Below are positions 11,742 to 22,839 of a stretch of DNA of 64,000 nucleotides, piece after piece. This DNA comes from Plantago ovata (lineage: Eukaryota; Streptophyta; Magnoliopsida; Lamiales; Plantaginaceae). Below the pieces are notes generated by a model. The model did not search any database. It had not been told where the DNA came from and saw only the letters and a program-made list of their open reading frames with translations. The stretch is taken from positions 14,683,097 to 14,747,096 of the forward strand of contig CM051457.1 of NCBI GenBank assembly GCA_028274465.1, written 5' to 3'. Numbering within the stretch: the stretch's first letter is position 1; the number at the start of each line of letters is the position of its first letter. Position numbers and translations under genes: made by a program.

Positions 11742-13680
11742 ATGAATAGATTACCCAGTGATCCTTTACAGGGAAAAAGTCCATATGAGATACTGTATGG
11801 GACCAAACCTGATTACTCTTACATGAGAACTTTTGGATCTCTCTGCTATGCTTCAACACTGACCTCTCATAGGACAAAGTTTGATCCTAGAGCTGTCAAG
11901 TGTCTACTACTTGGGTACCCTACAGGTTATAAAGGTTACAAACTTCTCAATCTCAGTACTAGACAGATATTGATATCTAGGCATGTGCAATTTGTTGAAA
12001 GTATATTTCCCTATGGCATGTCTTCTGATCACACTGACAAATTCAAGCCTTTATACACACCTATGGCTGCTGGTTATGATATATCTTTATTAACTGAGCA
12101 AGCCATATCAGATGAGATGCAGCCTCATGTCAATACCAATGTCAACAGAGAAATACTACATGACATTCTACAGGTACCACCTACTGTTCAAGAGCATGCA
12201 CACACATCAGTGAATATGACTGATATTCATCTTAATGATGTATCTTCTGAGTATATGTTACATGCTGAACAAGAAGAGTTTCATGATTTTAATACAAATA
12301 TCATTGGAAATTCTACTAATCTTACAAGTGCAGCTCCTATAGAACTCAACAGCAGATTACCAGATACAACTACAAATCAAGCTCCAGATAGTAGTTCTTC
12401 TCACACCAGTGAAAGCATTGAGAACAATCTGATTCAACAAGATCAAAGAAGGAGCACTAGAGCTAGAAAAGTGACAAAACACTTGGAGCTCTATGATTAC
12501 TCATTGCCACCTTCTCTCAGACAGAAGAACCAAGCTACTGCCAATTTAGTTGTTCAACAACATGGCAAAGCACCTGTAATTAGGTATCCTATCTCTGATT
12601 ATCTATCACTTGACAGGTTATCACATGAACACCAATGTTTTACAGCAGCAGTCACAGTCATTCCAGAACCAAAGAATGATTTCCAGTAACAATTTCGTTA
12701 AAACCCATCTCGAAATGTCAAAAAAAGACAAAAACTTCACTCACCACAATATCATGTCTATCACATCCACTGGTGTCTACTTATATTCCCTACGGTCCAT
12801 TTTGTATGAACAATCTACTATTGCATATGACTTTTCCTGTAAGATGTGTAACGATGACGGTCCTGTGAGTGTGACTCATGTGCATGTTGTGGGTTGTTGC
12901 AATGGACTATATTGCTTTCAATTAGGCCGTTATTTTGTGTTGTGGAATCCATCTACTAGAAAGCGTTATACATTACCAGTTGTTGAAAACATGACCCCGT
13001 TGAACTTTGGGTTTGGTTTCGACGGATCTGATGGTGGTTACAAGCTTTTCCGCACTGCAGCCGGTGTGTCAGCTGAGGGTACATTAGGGCTTATACCATA
13101 TGTGTATACCTTAAAGACGAATTCGTGGACAGTGGCTCACAACTTCAATGATTGTACTCGATGTATCAGTGTAGGAGTGTTTGTGAATGGGAAGCTCCAT
13201 TGGCTTGCAAGTGATAATCGGACTGATATTGTTTCTTTTGATTTGGAGAGTGAGGTGGGAGGATTGATAGCTGGACCAAGCAATAGATGTAAAGAGTTTG
13301 AAGGAGTACTGAGAGAGCTCGGAGGAAGCCTTTGTCTTGTTGTCGACTCCCCCGTAATCAGGACAGATTTTTGGGTACTCAAGGACTCTTGGGTAAAGCT
13401 GGTAAGCATTCCTAATGTTACTCCTCCCAGGGAACTAGATTTAGATTATATATATTGGATTTTTGTTCTGCCGTTGTGCATATCAAAGGAGGGTGGATTT
13501 TTGTTTGTCTTTGGAACAGATTTTGTGATCTATGAACCAAATGGAAATTCTATATATCCAAGTATGTGCAACTTGCCTAAATCAGAGGACCCTTACGCCT
13601 CCGAGGAGCTTAATCTTAAATCATATGTCAATGTCCAAAGTTTAGTCTCACCTTTTCCACATGGTGAACTGAATGAGTAA
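11599..13680 (+). pseudogene. F-box-associated gene, copy B, split by a Copia fragment
   Basis: The 5' part starts at the ATG at 11599 (a run of serines, VTFPGL, then an F-box start with IAEILVRLPVKSL). It leaves the F-box homology at about 11709 and meets a stop at 11743-11745. After a foreign Copia fragment, homology resumes at about 12677 inside the F-box (ISSNNFVKTHLEMSKKD). It is then uninterrupted to 13680: HVVGCCNGLYCF, LWNPSTRK, FGFGFDGSDGG, TLKTNSWTV, FWVLKDSWVKL, VSPFPHGELNE. The 3' part reads in the same frame as the ATG, so the insertion is the main lesion. Missing between the two parts is the F-box segment equivalent to RFKCVCRFWNSL in copy C. A product starting inside the insertion at 12610 would lack the F-box and so could not bind SKP1. 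Confidence 0.85.
11742..12676 (+). mobile_element. Truncated Ty1/Copia polyprotein fragment
   Basis: Residues from NRLPS through LQGKSPYEILYGTKPDYSYMR, FGSLCYAST, KFDPRAVKCLLLGYP, GYKGYKLL and ISRHVQFVE are the classic C-terminal end of a Copia integrase. A low-complexity linker follows (RRSTRARK), then the FTAAVTVIPEPK phrase that sits just before reverse transcriptase. The reading frame is open throughout. There are no LTRs, protease, integrase core or reverse transcriptase, so this is an internal fragment rather than an insertion by retrotransposition. It is embedded in F-box copy B. Confidence 0.9.
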
Positions 13681-15200
13681 GACCAGGTGTAATGTTATTA
13701 TTAGTTTATGTTAATTTGGATGTTCTTGAATGATGTAATGAATATATTCTAATTATTCGATATGATATGCCTCAGACAATTTCATTTGTTAAAGAATACC
13801 GTATTATATAGCCTGCCTGGTTGCACCATGAGTTAAAAGCGTTTGCATCTGTTTTGTGATAGTCCGACAAAGTTTTTATCTTGTCCTTGAAGTCGACATC
13901 TATTTTGTGCCCCTATATGTGATTCTTTCATGGAAAGCCTACATTTTCCGGAAATTGTTCCTGCATTTCTGGAATGGCTTGGGGACATATCAGTTTTCAG
14001 CCATGTTTCGATTTGTACTGGGAAACTACCAACAGATTTCCCTCTGTTTATTGTTAATTTGTATGCTGCTTTTTGCCCTGCTTCTTGTGTTATGACATCT
14101 ATAAGAAAAACTGGATTTGGCATTGGCAGTATCATCTTTATAGCATACTTATTTACAAAGTAACGACTCTATATCTGCCTTCTTGGTTTTTCTATAATTT
14201 GTGAAGTTTCGAAATAATTGCTTTGTTACTTATGTTGAAGTACTAGATTGTTGTTTGGATTGAAAGCATTTTCCGTTATCAATTATAAAGAACAGGGAAA
14301 TACAGCATGTTTGCATTTTTTTTCGAAGCAAAAAATGATAATTAAGATACCTTCTGAGATTGGAGATTGTCTTTTAAGTGTTGTAGGTGGATGTCAGTGA
14401 GTTGGGTATAGATTAGCTAAAATTCATACTAGGGGGAGCAACTAAACCTGGCCAACAATGTCATCCAGGTCCTTACTTCTGGTTGCAATATATGACCCTC
14501 GGTGACTGGGGTATTCTCTGCCTAGATATTGCTAGTGAAGTGAAACTCGGTCTGATCAGTAGAAGTCCTAAGTTCAATTGTACATTGTTTGGTAATAAAG
14601 TGTACTTCATAGGTCATTTTTAACTGCACCTTCTGCTTACAGCATGGTTTATGGTGTTAAGAATCGAGATTATGTTTGAGTTGATATTGAATTCTATCTG
14701 ACATTCTTTTGAAACGAGTACACAGCATAGCTTGCAGAGTTTTTATTTATATATGGCGCTGTTATTCACAACATCTGATTGAGACAGAATTTAGGCAGGG
14801 TAGCAGGTTTTCAACATAGGGGCATTGAGAAATATGTAAAACCTCGTGGTAATGAGTTGAACTAAAGCAAGGCTCAGCTAGGCATTTACAAAACGACTTG
14901 GCCCATGGAGCTGCGTGTAGAGAAGCAAAAAACTAAGCTTCTCTCCCTCCATCTCTTAGACTCTTGTTTGAGTCCATTGTTCATCATCTCAAATCTTGTC
15001 GCTCTCTCCTGATTCCCTCTCTGATCTAAGCTTCATAGAGACCTCACTTTCATTTTCTGTACCTGTGAAATCAGGCGAGGCAAACATGACCTTGATTCTG
15101 GTTCTACTGGGATTGTCATTCATGGGTATGAATCTCTATGAATTAGCTTATTTTATTTATCTGCATGTTTCCAATTTCTTGCTGAATTAGTATTGGACTT
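13681..15200. repeat. Tandem-duplicated downstream segment, copy B
   Basis: This is collinear with 17818-19500. Shared phrases in order are 'gaccaggtgtaatgttatta' (13681), 'cgatatgatatgcctcagac', 'gtgattctttcatggaaagc', 'ctagggggagcaac' and 'caggcgaggcaaacatgacc'. Small indels distinguish the copies: copy C keeps an 'aatagcctgttgcatctt' segment, shared also with copy A, that copy B lost. So the duplication unit included the F-box gene plus about 1.5 kb of downstream DNA. Confidence 0.85.
15086..15125 (+). pseudogene. Orphan first exon with signal-peptide start (copy B)
   Basis: ATG at 15086 opens MTLILVLLGLSFM, a hydrophobic signal-peptide-like start. It ends in G|GTATG at 15126, a plausible phase-1 donor. 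A pyrimidine-rich leader-like sequence precedes it. I see no matching second exon. Open frames at 15630-15947 and 15968-16201 might be decayed downstream exons but I cannot identify them. The same exon recurs at 19425-19464. Confidence 0.4.
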
Positions 15201-16660
15201 ATTTAGTTATTTTGTTTGAATCGTGTAGTATGGCATTAGAAAAATGCATAAATGGCTGTTACATGTCGAAATGGAAGACTTTAAATGCATCTCATCTGGC
15301 ACCTAGCAAGAACTTGTTGCAAGTACAAAATGAATTACATTTGTGTGAAAAAGTTTGGAAAGGGTTTTTATTGATATAAATTTAGAATAATTCAATTATA
15401 ATGTTCAATGCAAGGCTATAGTGAACGAATATATGCTGAATGGTATGTGTGCTATAGGCTGCTAGAGTTGAGTTTTGTATTCCTAGAGTAGTGTTGAGGT
15501 GATATGGAATCCAACATTCTCAACTCTGCGCTAAACATTCTTGTCGAGAGGAATTTAAGAAGTTACACTAGTTAAAACCTCACTTGGATTTGCTTCGCCT
15601 TCCAAATCAGAAATTCAAACACAGAACTTATGAAAAGTATAAAACCTTCAATTAGTGGTGCGGCCCGTGCAATGTTGATATGCGATGGTAGAGGTGATGA
15701 TGGAGCAGAACTTTACTGGGAAGCTGGGTTCTCAGAGAGGAAACTGGAACTTTGTATGCAAGCGTGTGCGAATTATGAGAGGAAATGTTTGTATTTCAAC
15801 TTGTCATACAGGGGCACGTCTGACTTGTCTGCTATGAATCATTGTTGCCTCTCAGCATTTTTATGTAATAGCCCATATCTCACATTAATGAAAAAGCGGA
15901 TGGAATCACATATATTTGTCGACCACTACTATCATGTTATCATATAGTATGAGGACTTTTGATTTGAGTGGTGCTAAAAACAAATTCGAGCGGGCTCAAC
16001 GCTCAGGACCAAACAATGTTGTGGAGGGAAGCTTTGGCAACATGTACAAACTTACTCCAAGCAAATGAGTCTACGTCAACAAATAGGGGGGGAGTCTTTC
16101 TTGGATATCCTAACGCTAACTTTCTTTTCTTCTTGATTCTTTTGCTCTTTAAAGTTACCTTTGTTAGATCTTTCATTGAGATGATCGACTGTGGATTCTA
16201 AGTCATGGTGCATTGGAAGTCTCATTTAGGTAAGGAACTCGAGATTGATTTTTGAAACTTTTCTCGGGTTTTAATCCAAGTGGTAGAACCGTTAGGTTTG
16301 ACTTGTTACATCTTGGAGGATTTAAGGTCTAATTGAAAGAGGTGAAATATGTATTATTGTTATTCAACTTGCTTAATTAATGAAAATAAAGGGACAGTTG
16401 CAAACGGAACAGACAAAAACTAACGGAAACAAACGGAACAATTAAGGCTATATGGTTGCACTGCATGCATACGTGGCACAATCCAGACCCTTGGATTCTA
16501 AGAGTAGAAGATAGTGCACAGATGCAAGAGCAGGCCTTCCATCCGGACCCTCTCTTCTCTTCTCTTCTTGTTCTAGTAGAGTGGTAAACAGAAAAACCCC
16601 AAATTGCATAACCTAAATTCATCAACAACAAGAAAATTCCCTCAACGAGCTTAAATATCG
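15200..16660. other. spacer with unidentified open frames
   Basis: Two plus-strand open frames, 15630-15947 (105 codons, Cys-containing, phrase ELYWEAGFSERKLELCMQAC) and 15968-16201, have no recognisable family. An overlapping frame near 15975-16065 reads VVEGSFGNMYK, faintly like a kinase glycine loop, but nothing else of a kinase is present. They may be remnants of the gene whose first exon lies at 15086. Confidence 0.35.
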
Positions 16661-16662
16661 AA

Positions 16663-17817
16663 ATGAGCAGCTCCTCCGTTACGTTTCCGGGTCTTAATGA
16701 AGATGTTCCGAGAATCCTTCCTGACGACATAGTTCCAGAAATACTTGTAAGTAAGGCTCCCTGTCAAATTTTCAAATGTGTCTGTAGGTTTTGGAATTCT
16801 TTGATTTCCAGTAACAATTTCATCAAAACCCATCTTGAAATGTCAAAGAAAGACCCAAACCAACACACCATCATCTCTACTAAATCCGCTGATCTCAATA
16901 TCTACGTATATTCTCTACAGTCCATTTTTGTATGAACAATCCACTATTCTATTTTTATATGACTTTTCTTGTCAGATTCGTGACTATGCAGTATATAATA
17001 TGCGTGTTGTGGGTTGTTGCAATGGACTATGTTGCATTCGAGTAGGCAGTTGTTTTGTGTTATGGAACCCATCTACTAGGAAGCATTATACATTACCCGT
17101 TGTTGTTGAATACATGAGCTCGTTGAACTTTGGGTTTGGTTTCGACGGATCTGATGGTGGTTACAAGCTTTTGCACACTCCATTTTGGGAGTCTGATGGT
17201 GCACTACAAGAGCTTATACCGAATGTGTATAATTTGAAGACAAATTCGTGGACAGTAGCGCACAACTTCCACTTCAATGATTGTGCTCGATGTTCCGGTG
17301 CAGGAGTGTTTGTGAATGGGAAGCTCCACTGCTTGCAAGTAGTAGTCTGACTGATATTGTTTCTTTTGATTTGGAGAGTGAGGTGGGAGGATTGATGGCT
17401 ACACCAAGTCATGGACCTGAAGAGTTTGACATAATAGAACTGAGAGAGCTTGGAGGAAGCCTTTGTTTTATTGCCCACTCCCCCATAATCAGGATAGATT
17501 TTTGGGTACTCAAGGACTCTTGGGTAAGGCTGGTGAGCATTTCTAGTCTTACTTCGCCCATGGAAGTGGAACTAGAACTAAAATTTATAATCTGGAAATT
17601 TGTTAAGCCGTTGTGCATATCAAAGGAGGGTGGAATTTTGTTTGTCTATGGATCAAATTTTGTGATCTATGAGCCAAGTGGAAATTCTAGATATCCAAGT
17701 ATATGCAACTTGCCCAAACTAGAGGACCCGCACGACTCCATGAAGCGTAATCTTGATGTACATGTCAATGTCCCAAGTTTAGTCTCACCTTTTCCACATG
17801 GTGACCTGAATGCATGA
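16663..17817 (+). pseudogene. F-box-associated gene, copy C (two frameshifts)
   Basis: ATG at 16663 starts MSSSSVTFPGLNEDVPRILP, then a degraded F-box: VPEILVSKAPCQIFKCVCRFWNSLISS. A 4-base insertion after CTTGTAAG and a compensating deletion garble the LPVKSLLR motif. At 16922-16927 an extra T (TCCATTTTTG versus TCCATTTTG in copy B) shifts the frame to a stop. A second shift near 17331, a lost G in the CACTGGCTT equivalent, gives another stop at 17348-17350. The remaining F-box-associated domain (FDLESEVGG, DFWVLKDSWVRL, CISKEGGILFVYG, SLVSPFPHGDLNA) is close to copy B, marking a recent tandem duplication. A protein is unlikely. Confidence 0.85.
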
Positions 17818-19500
17818 GTAAGACCAGGTGTAATGTTATTATTAGTTTTATGTTAATTTGGATGTTCTTGAATGATGTAATGAAACTTAAGATCTATATA
17901 TTTTAATTATTCGATATGATATGCCTCAGACAACTTCATTTACGATATTTTATAGCCTGCATTGCTGCACCAGGAGTTAAAAGTGTTTGAATCTGTTTTG
18001 AATTCAAGCATGTGTATCATATCTGTGCATTATTTTTACATGGCTTTTCGATTGCTTTCCATTAATAGCCTGTTGCATCTTATTCTTGGTCTAGTTATTT
18101 TCTCTTTTCTTAATTTTTGAAATCTTTCCATCTTCGTTAAAAAACACCTGTGAAATTTGTGATAGTCAGACAGTTTTTATTTTGAAGTCAATCTATTTTG
18201 TGCCCCATATACGTGATTCTTTTATGGAGAGCCTACATTTCCGGAAATTGTTCGTGCATTTCTGGAATGGCTTGGGGACATATCAGTTTCAGCCATGTTT
18301 TGATTTGTACTGGGTAGCTACCAACGTAAGCAACGGATTTCCCGCTGTTGATTGTTAATTTGTTTGCTGCTTTCTGCCCTTCTTATTGTGTTACGACATC
18401 TATAAGAAAAACTGGATTTGGCAGTATAGCATACTTATTTGCAAAGTAACGATTCTATATCTGCCTTCTTGGTTTATGTATAATTTGTGAAGTTTTGAAA
18501 TAATTGTTTTGTTACTTATATGTTGTACTAGATTGTTGTTTGGATTGAATGCATTTGTTGTTATCAATTATAAAGAACAGAAAATACTACATGTTTGCAT
18601 TTTTTTCTTTTTCTAAACAAAAAATGACAAGTAAGATACCTTCTGAGATTGGAGATAGTCTTGAAGTGTTGTAGGTGGATGTCAGTGAGTTGGCTATAGT
18701 TTAGCTAAAATTCATACTAGGGGGAGCAACGAAACCTGGGCAACGATGTCATCCAAGTCCTTACTTCTGGTTGCAATATATGACCATCGGTGACTGGTAC
18801 TATCTGCCTAGTTATTGCTAGTGAAGTGAAACTCGCTCTGATCAGCAGAAGTCATAAGATTTTAATTGTACATGGTTTATGGTTCTAAGAAGAAAGTGTA
18901 CTTCATAGGTCATTTTTAACTGTACAGCATGGTTTGTGGTTCTAAGAATCGAGATAATGTTTGAGGTTATATTGAATTCCATCTAACAATCTTGTGAAAC
19001 GAGTACACATCATAGCTTGCAGAGTTTCTATTCATATGTGAGCTGTTCTTATTCACAACATCTGACTGAGACAGAATTTAGGCAGAGAAGCAGGTTTTCA
19101 GCAGAGGGGATTGGGAAAGATGTAAAACTTCGTGGTAATGAGTTGAACTAGAGCAAGGCTCAGCTAGGCATTTACATAACAACTTTGACATTAAATACTG
19201 CTGTGTTTTATAGAAAAGAGATTTTTAACAAGTGTACAGTAGTATATATGACCTGGCCCCTGGAGAAGCGAAAAAATTAAGCTGCTCTGTCTCTATCTCT
19301 TAGACTCTTGCTTGAGTCCATTGTTCTCAAATCTTGTCGCTCTCTACTGATTCCCTCTGTGATCTAAGCTTCATAGAGACCTCCACTCTCATTTTCTGTA
19401 CCTGTGAAATCAGGCGAGGCAAACATGACCTTGGTTCTGGTTCTACTGGGATTGTCATTGCTGGGTAAGAAATTCTATGAATTAGCAGATATCTACTGTG
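17818..19500. repeat. Tandem-duplicated downstream segment, copy C
   Basis: It is the partner of 13681-15200, with the same ordered blocks. It ends shortly after the second orphan exon, about 400 bases before the 3' end of the myo-inositol oxygenase gene. Confidence 0.85.
19425..19464 (+). pseudogene. Orphan first exon with signal-peptide start (copy C)
   Basis: It reads MTLVLVLLGLSLL then G|GTAAG, a better donor than in copy B. The leader 'ctgtacctgtgaaatcaggc' is the same as in copy B. No downstream exon can follow because the convergent MIOX gene begins at 19906. It is therefore a truncated passenger of the duplication. Confidence 0.4.
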
Positions 19501-19905
19501 GTTTTTAAACATCAATGTGCTGTTAGCATTTAAGAGTGCCTAGATTAACACGCAGAAGCAAATATAGGTATGAATCAATATTGAGAGAGGATTGCCAAAG
19601 ATCATGAAAATGAAGTGATACTTGGGTTATGTTTGATTCGGCTAAAAATCTCTGAACTGAAATGAAATTTAATAAATTTGAATTTAAGGTGAAATGAACA
19701 CTGCCTTTAAAAAGAGATTTTTATTAAGTAGTATTTGATAGGTGGTGACAGACCATTCATGAAGCATGTGTCTGTCATATAAGTATTACACACAACTATA
19801 ACTATTACAGCGCTCAAGACATAGCACTCTGAGTTGTTCTGTTTCTATATAGTAAATAAATAGGGACAGACTTATTTCCTCAGCTCAAGCTTCTTCGTTC
19901 TCTTT

Positions 19906-22664
19906 TCACCATTTTAGTTTAGCTGGGAAGTACTGCAACAAAAACCTCATCAATGAGAGTCACAAGATGAGGATATACGTGTTTTTCAACACAACAAATC
20001 GAGCTTAAGACCGAATATTACCTTCTGAATTAGAGAAATGTAGTATGGCTTAACTTTCTCCACGTCAATCCGAACCTTACTCTTGCTGTATAAATCATAC
20101 TTGCTGCACAGGATTTAAAAACATTCTGAGATTATGAGATATAGGATAGACTAAATTAATCTCACGTACCAGATAACAATTAGAAAGTTGATGTTGATAT
20201 ACATAAGAAATGCTAGCCAAGCTTACTTGAAGATGTTTAGCCACTTTAGATTTTCCTCATCCTCCTCATTCATCAAGTGCCTGTAAGCACCTGATCTATG
20301 CAATGCTACAAAGAAAAACATTATCATTAATGTCACCTTTTGACAACATACTTCGTGCTTCTGGACAATATGGTGTCTAAAAATCACACCTATTTAGACG
20401 ACGTACCATAGAAAGAGTGGAATCTAACAATGAAAAGGCCAGCTGAAGGCAAGGTCGATTTGTTTTCCTTGGCCACCTATATTCAGCAAGAGTGAGTGAG
20501 CAAGATCTTTCGTCCCAAGTTTCTAAAAATCATACACCTCCAATAATATATATATTATCAATGTGTACGGTGTACCATGTACATGTACTCGTCATGGCCC
20601 CACGACAGGAGAATATTTTCAAGTCCGCACCCTTTCTCATAAACTCCATATTTGGTGTTGTAACTGGGGTTCTGGTAGTCAGGGTTTTCTTTAAAATACT
20701 GCAGCAATTAATCATTGTAAGAAAGCCTTGGAACTTCCAAAAATAAGACCACGTTGTTACTGAATGATAGGAGAGGGAAATGAAATCGAACCTTGTGGTG
20801 AACGATTGATTCGTCAAAAGCACAACCAACCGGAAATGTGTCGCCTATGAGATGAAATCAAATTAACAATAAGCAGCATGTTTCTGATAAAAACTAGAGA
20901 CAGGTTCAATACCGGCAAAAGTTCTTACCTACAACAGCCCATTGAGGTAGAGAACCAAACCCAGGAAGCAAAAGAACCTTCCCAAGATCTGCAAAATTGC
21001 TCTTATGCTAATTATATTACAAACTTGAAAGTGAAATGTTTGTATAGAATATCTATATTTTATTATTAGATATTAGATTAGTTGTTAAAATCAAGTAGAT
21101 TTAATATTGTGGAGGGCTATTTAAACACTACTAATTTATAATAAATTTATCATGTATCACTACTATGTTCCATTGGATTTTTACCATTTCCATTTTTGGT
21201 CCATCACATTTGACATTCGTCATCGTTTCTATTTTTAGAAATGTTATAAAATGACAGGTAATAGTATTTTACCATGGATGAGGGCAGTCAAGTGAAGCCA
21301 ATCCTCATTAGGATAGTCCTTTCTGATGGCTTCTGCAGTTTGCAGTAAATGCTCAATTTGAGGCTCATCCAGGTCAGGGTCACTTTCATCAACAACACTG
21401 TTTAGCAGCTCACAACATTCCCACATGCTCATTTCCACCTTATCCAGCTTTCCAAACTCTTCTCTCATTCTCTTCACCTATTTCCATTTTAACAACAGTA
21501 AAAAAACAATTAACTGGGAAGTCTTTTTAAAAAAAAGTGAGATGAAAAAAAAGAAAAGAAAAGGGATGATGAAACTAACAAAGTCATAAGTTTGGTGGAT
21601 GTGATTTGTTTTGTAGAAGATCTCAACCCCTTCTTTCCTTTCACTTTCAGCATTATAATCCCTGTTTTGACACATTACATATAAGAGCAATTCACTTATT
21701 TAGTGAGCCAAAAATTAATTTAGAAAGACCAATGAAGTCCATTGGATATATATTTATTTTGAAGGAAAATAGGAAAACAAGAAAACTTAAAAGGAAAATA
21801 ATTTCCAAAGGAAAAATACTCAAACCATCTTTATATTGGGTTAGACTAAGCTAAGAATTGACACTAAAGCTTAAGGAATCATGTTTGGTTAATTTGGAAT
21901 AGCAGTTGTGTAAAGTAAAACTAAAACATCATCCTAAAGTTAAAAAAGAAAATACATTGCCCGGATGTGGCACTGGCGTCGGGTGGCAGAGCTGATGAAA
22001 GCACCACCGTACGTGTATACACGACGGAGCTGTTGTCTGCCCCACCTTCAATGGCTCGTTCATTGAAGGTGGAATTTTACAGCTCCGATCCTGTTAAGTT
22101 TCTAGAGGAGAAGCTTGGAGGAGTTTGGAAGCTCAAGCAAAAAGAAAAAGGAAAAAAAAAAAATCTAACTTGAAATTTGAGGACATATTTGTAATTTTCC
22201 TGATAATTTAACGGAGAACATACCGTAGTTTGTAATTTTGGATTTGAGGCAGTGTAATTAATGTGTTTATTATTTATTGTTTTGAGGGTTTTAGTGTGAT
22301 TTCAACCATTGAGAGGGTTCGTGTGGGGATTCTTTTTTATATTTATTGACCAAATAATCTTGAAGCTCTCGAGGTTCCGTTCAATTCAGAACAGAGATAA
22401 TATAATAATGACCTGAAACTGTGTCCAAATGCATTGGCATCTGGCTGCAGAAAGCCTCCATCCAAAACCATCTCCTCACTCTTCTTTTCTTCCACCACCA
22501 CATCATCTCCTCCTGTAATTTTTTTATCATGAATATATATATAATATGTATATAGCAACAATTAGCATATAAATTATATATACAGTACTTTATTTGACTA
22601 ACAAATAAAGTAGCACTAGTGAATTACCAGTAGTAAGTTGATGGTGATCAATGATGATAGTCAT
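19906..22664 (-). CDS. MIOX: Myo-inositol oxygenase (11 exons)
   Basis: Exons, in transcript order: 22664-22628, 22512-22413, 21661-21580, 21477-21273, 20988-20929, 20844-20792, 20698-20576, 20476-20407, 20305-20227, 20103-20022, 19932-19906. All have GT..AG borders and they sum to 918 bases, giving 305 residues, near the usual plant length. The enzyme cleaves myo-inositol with oxygen to D-glucuronate, feeding UDP-glucuronate for cell-wall polysaccharides; it is cytosolic. The di-iron ligand positions are all present: His in IEHLLQTAE, His-Asp in LIHDLGK, His in WGHDEY, His in RFHSFY and Asp in NKYDLYSK. The C-terminus YFPAKLKW is typical. The start ATG lies about 165 bases after a TATA box. 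Intron 2 (21662-22412) is large and carries a nested palindrome related to the 10.7-kb repeat. The gene appears intact. Confidence 0.96.
22025..22087. repeat. Nested palindrome in MIOX intron 2
   Basis: The outer arms are GGAGCTGT (22026-22033) and ACAGCTCC (22079-22086). The inner arms CCACCTTCAATG (22042-22053) and CATTGAAGGTGG (22061-22072) are perfectly complementary around a 7-base loop. The outer word is the same as in the 10.65-10.99 kb array, so this is probably a partial copy of that element. Confidence 0.8.
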
Positions 22665-22827
22665 GATGATGAGTGAGTAACTGATGAAGAAGACAAGAAA
22701 CAGAGGAAGATATGTTGAAATTTGCAAGAACGTGACGTGAAGAAAGAAGAATGATTCTAAAATAAGATGGTTCTTATTATTAGATTGAATGTATGAATGA
22801 ATGAAAATAGGTAGGTGATGATGGTAC

Positions 22828-22838
22828 GTATTTATAAC
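22828..22838 (-). promoter_or_regulatory. TATA box of MIOX
   Basis: On the minus strand the sequence reads AGTTATAAATAC, about 165 bases before the MIOX start codon. Spacing and context fit a plant core promoter. Confidence 0.65.
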
Positions 22839-22839
22839 T

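Noticed and set aside
15955-16075. VEGSFGNMYK read as a kinase glycine-rich loop
   Set aside because: Only one short motif; no other kinase subdomain follows in any frame.
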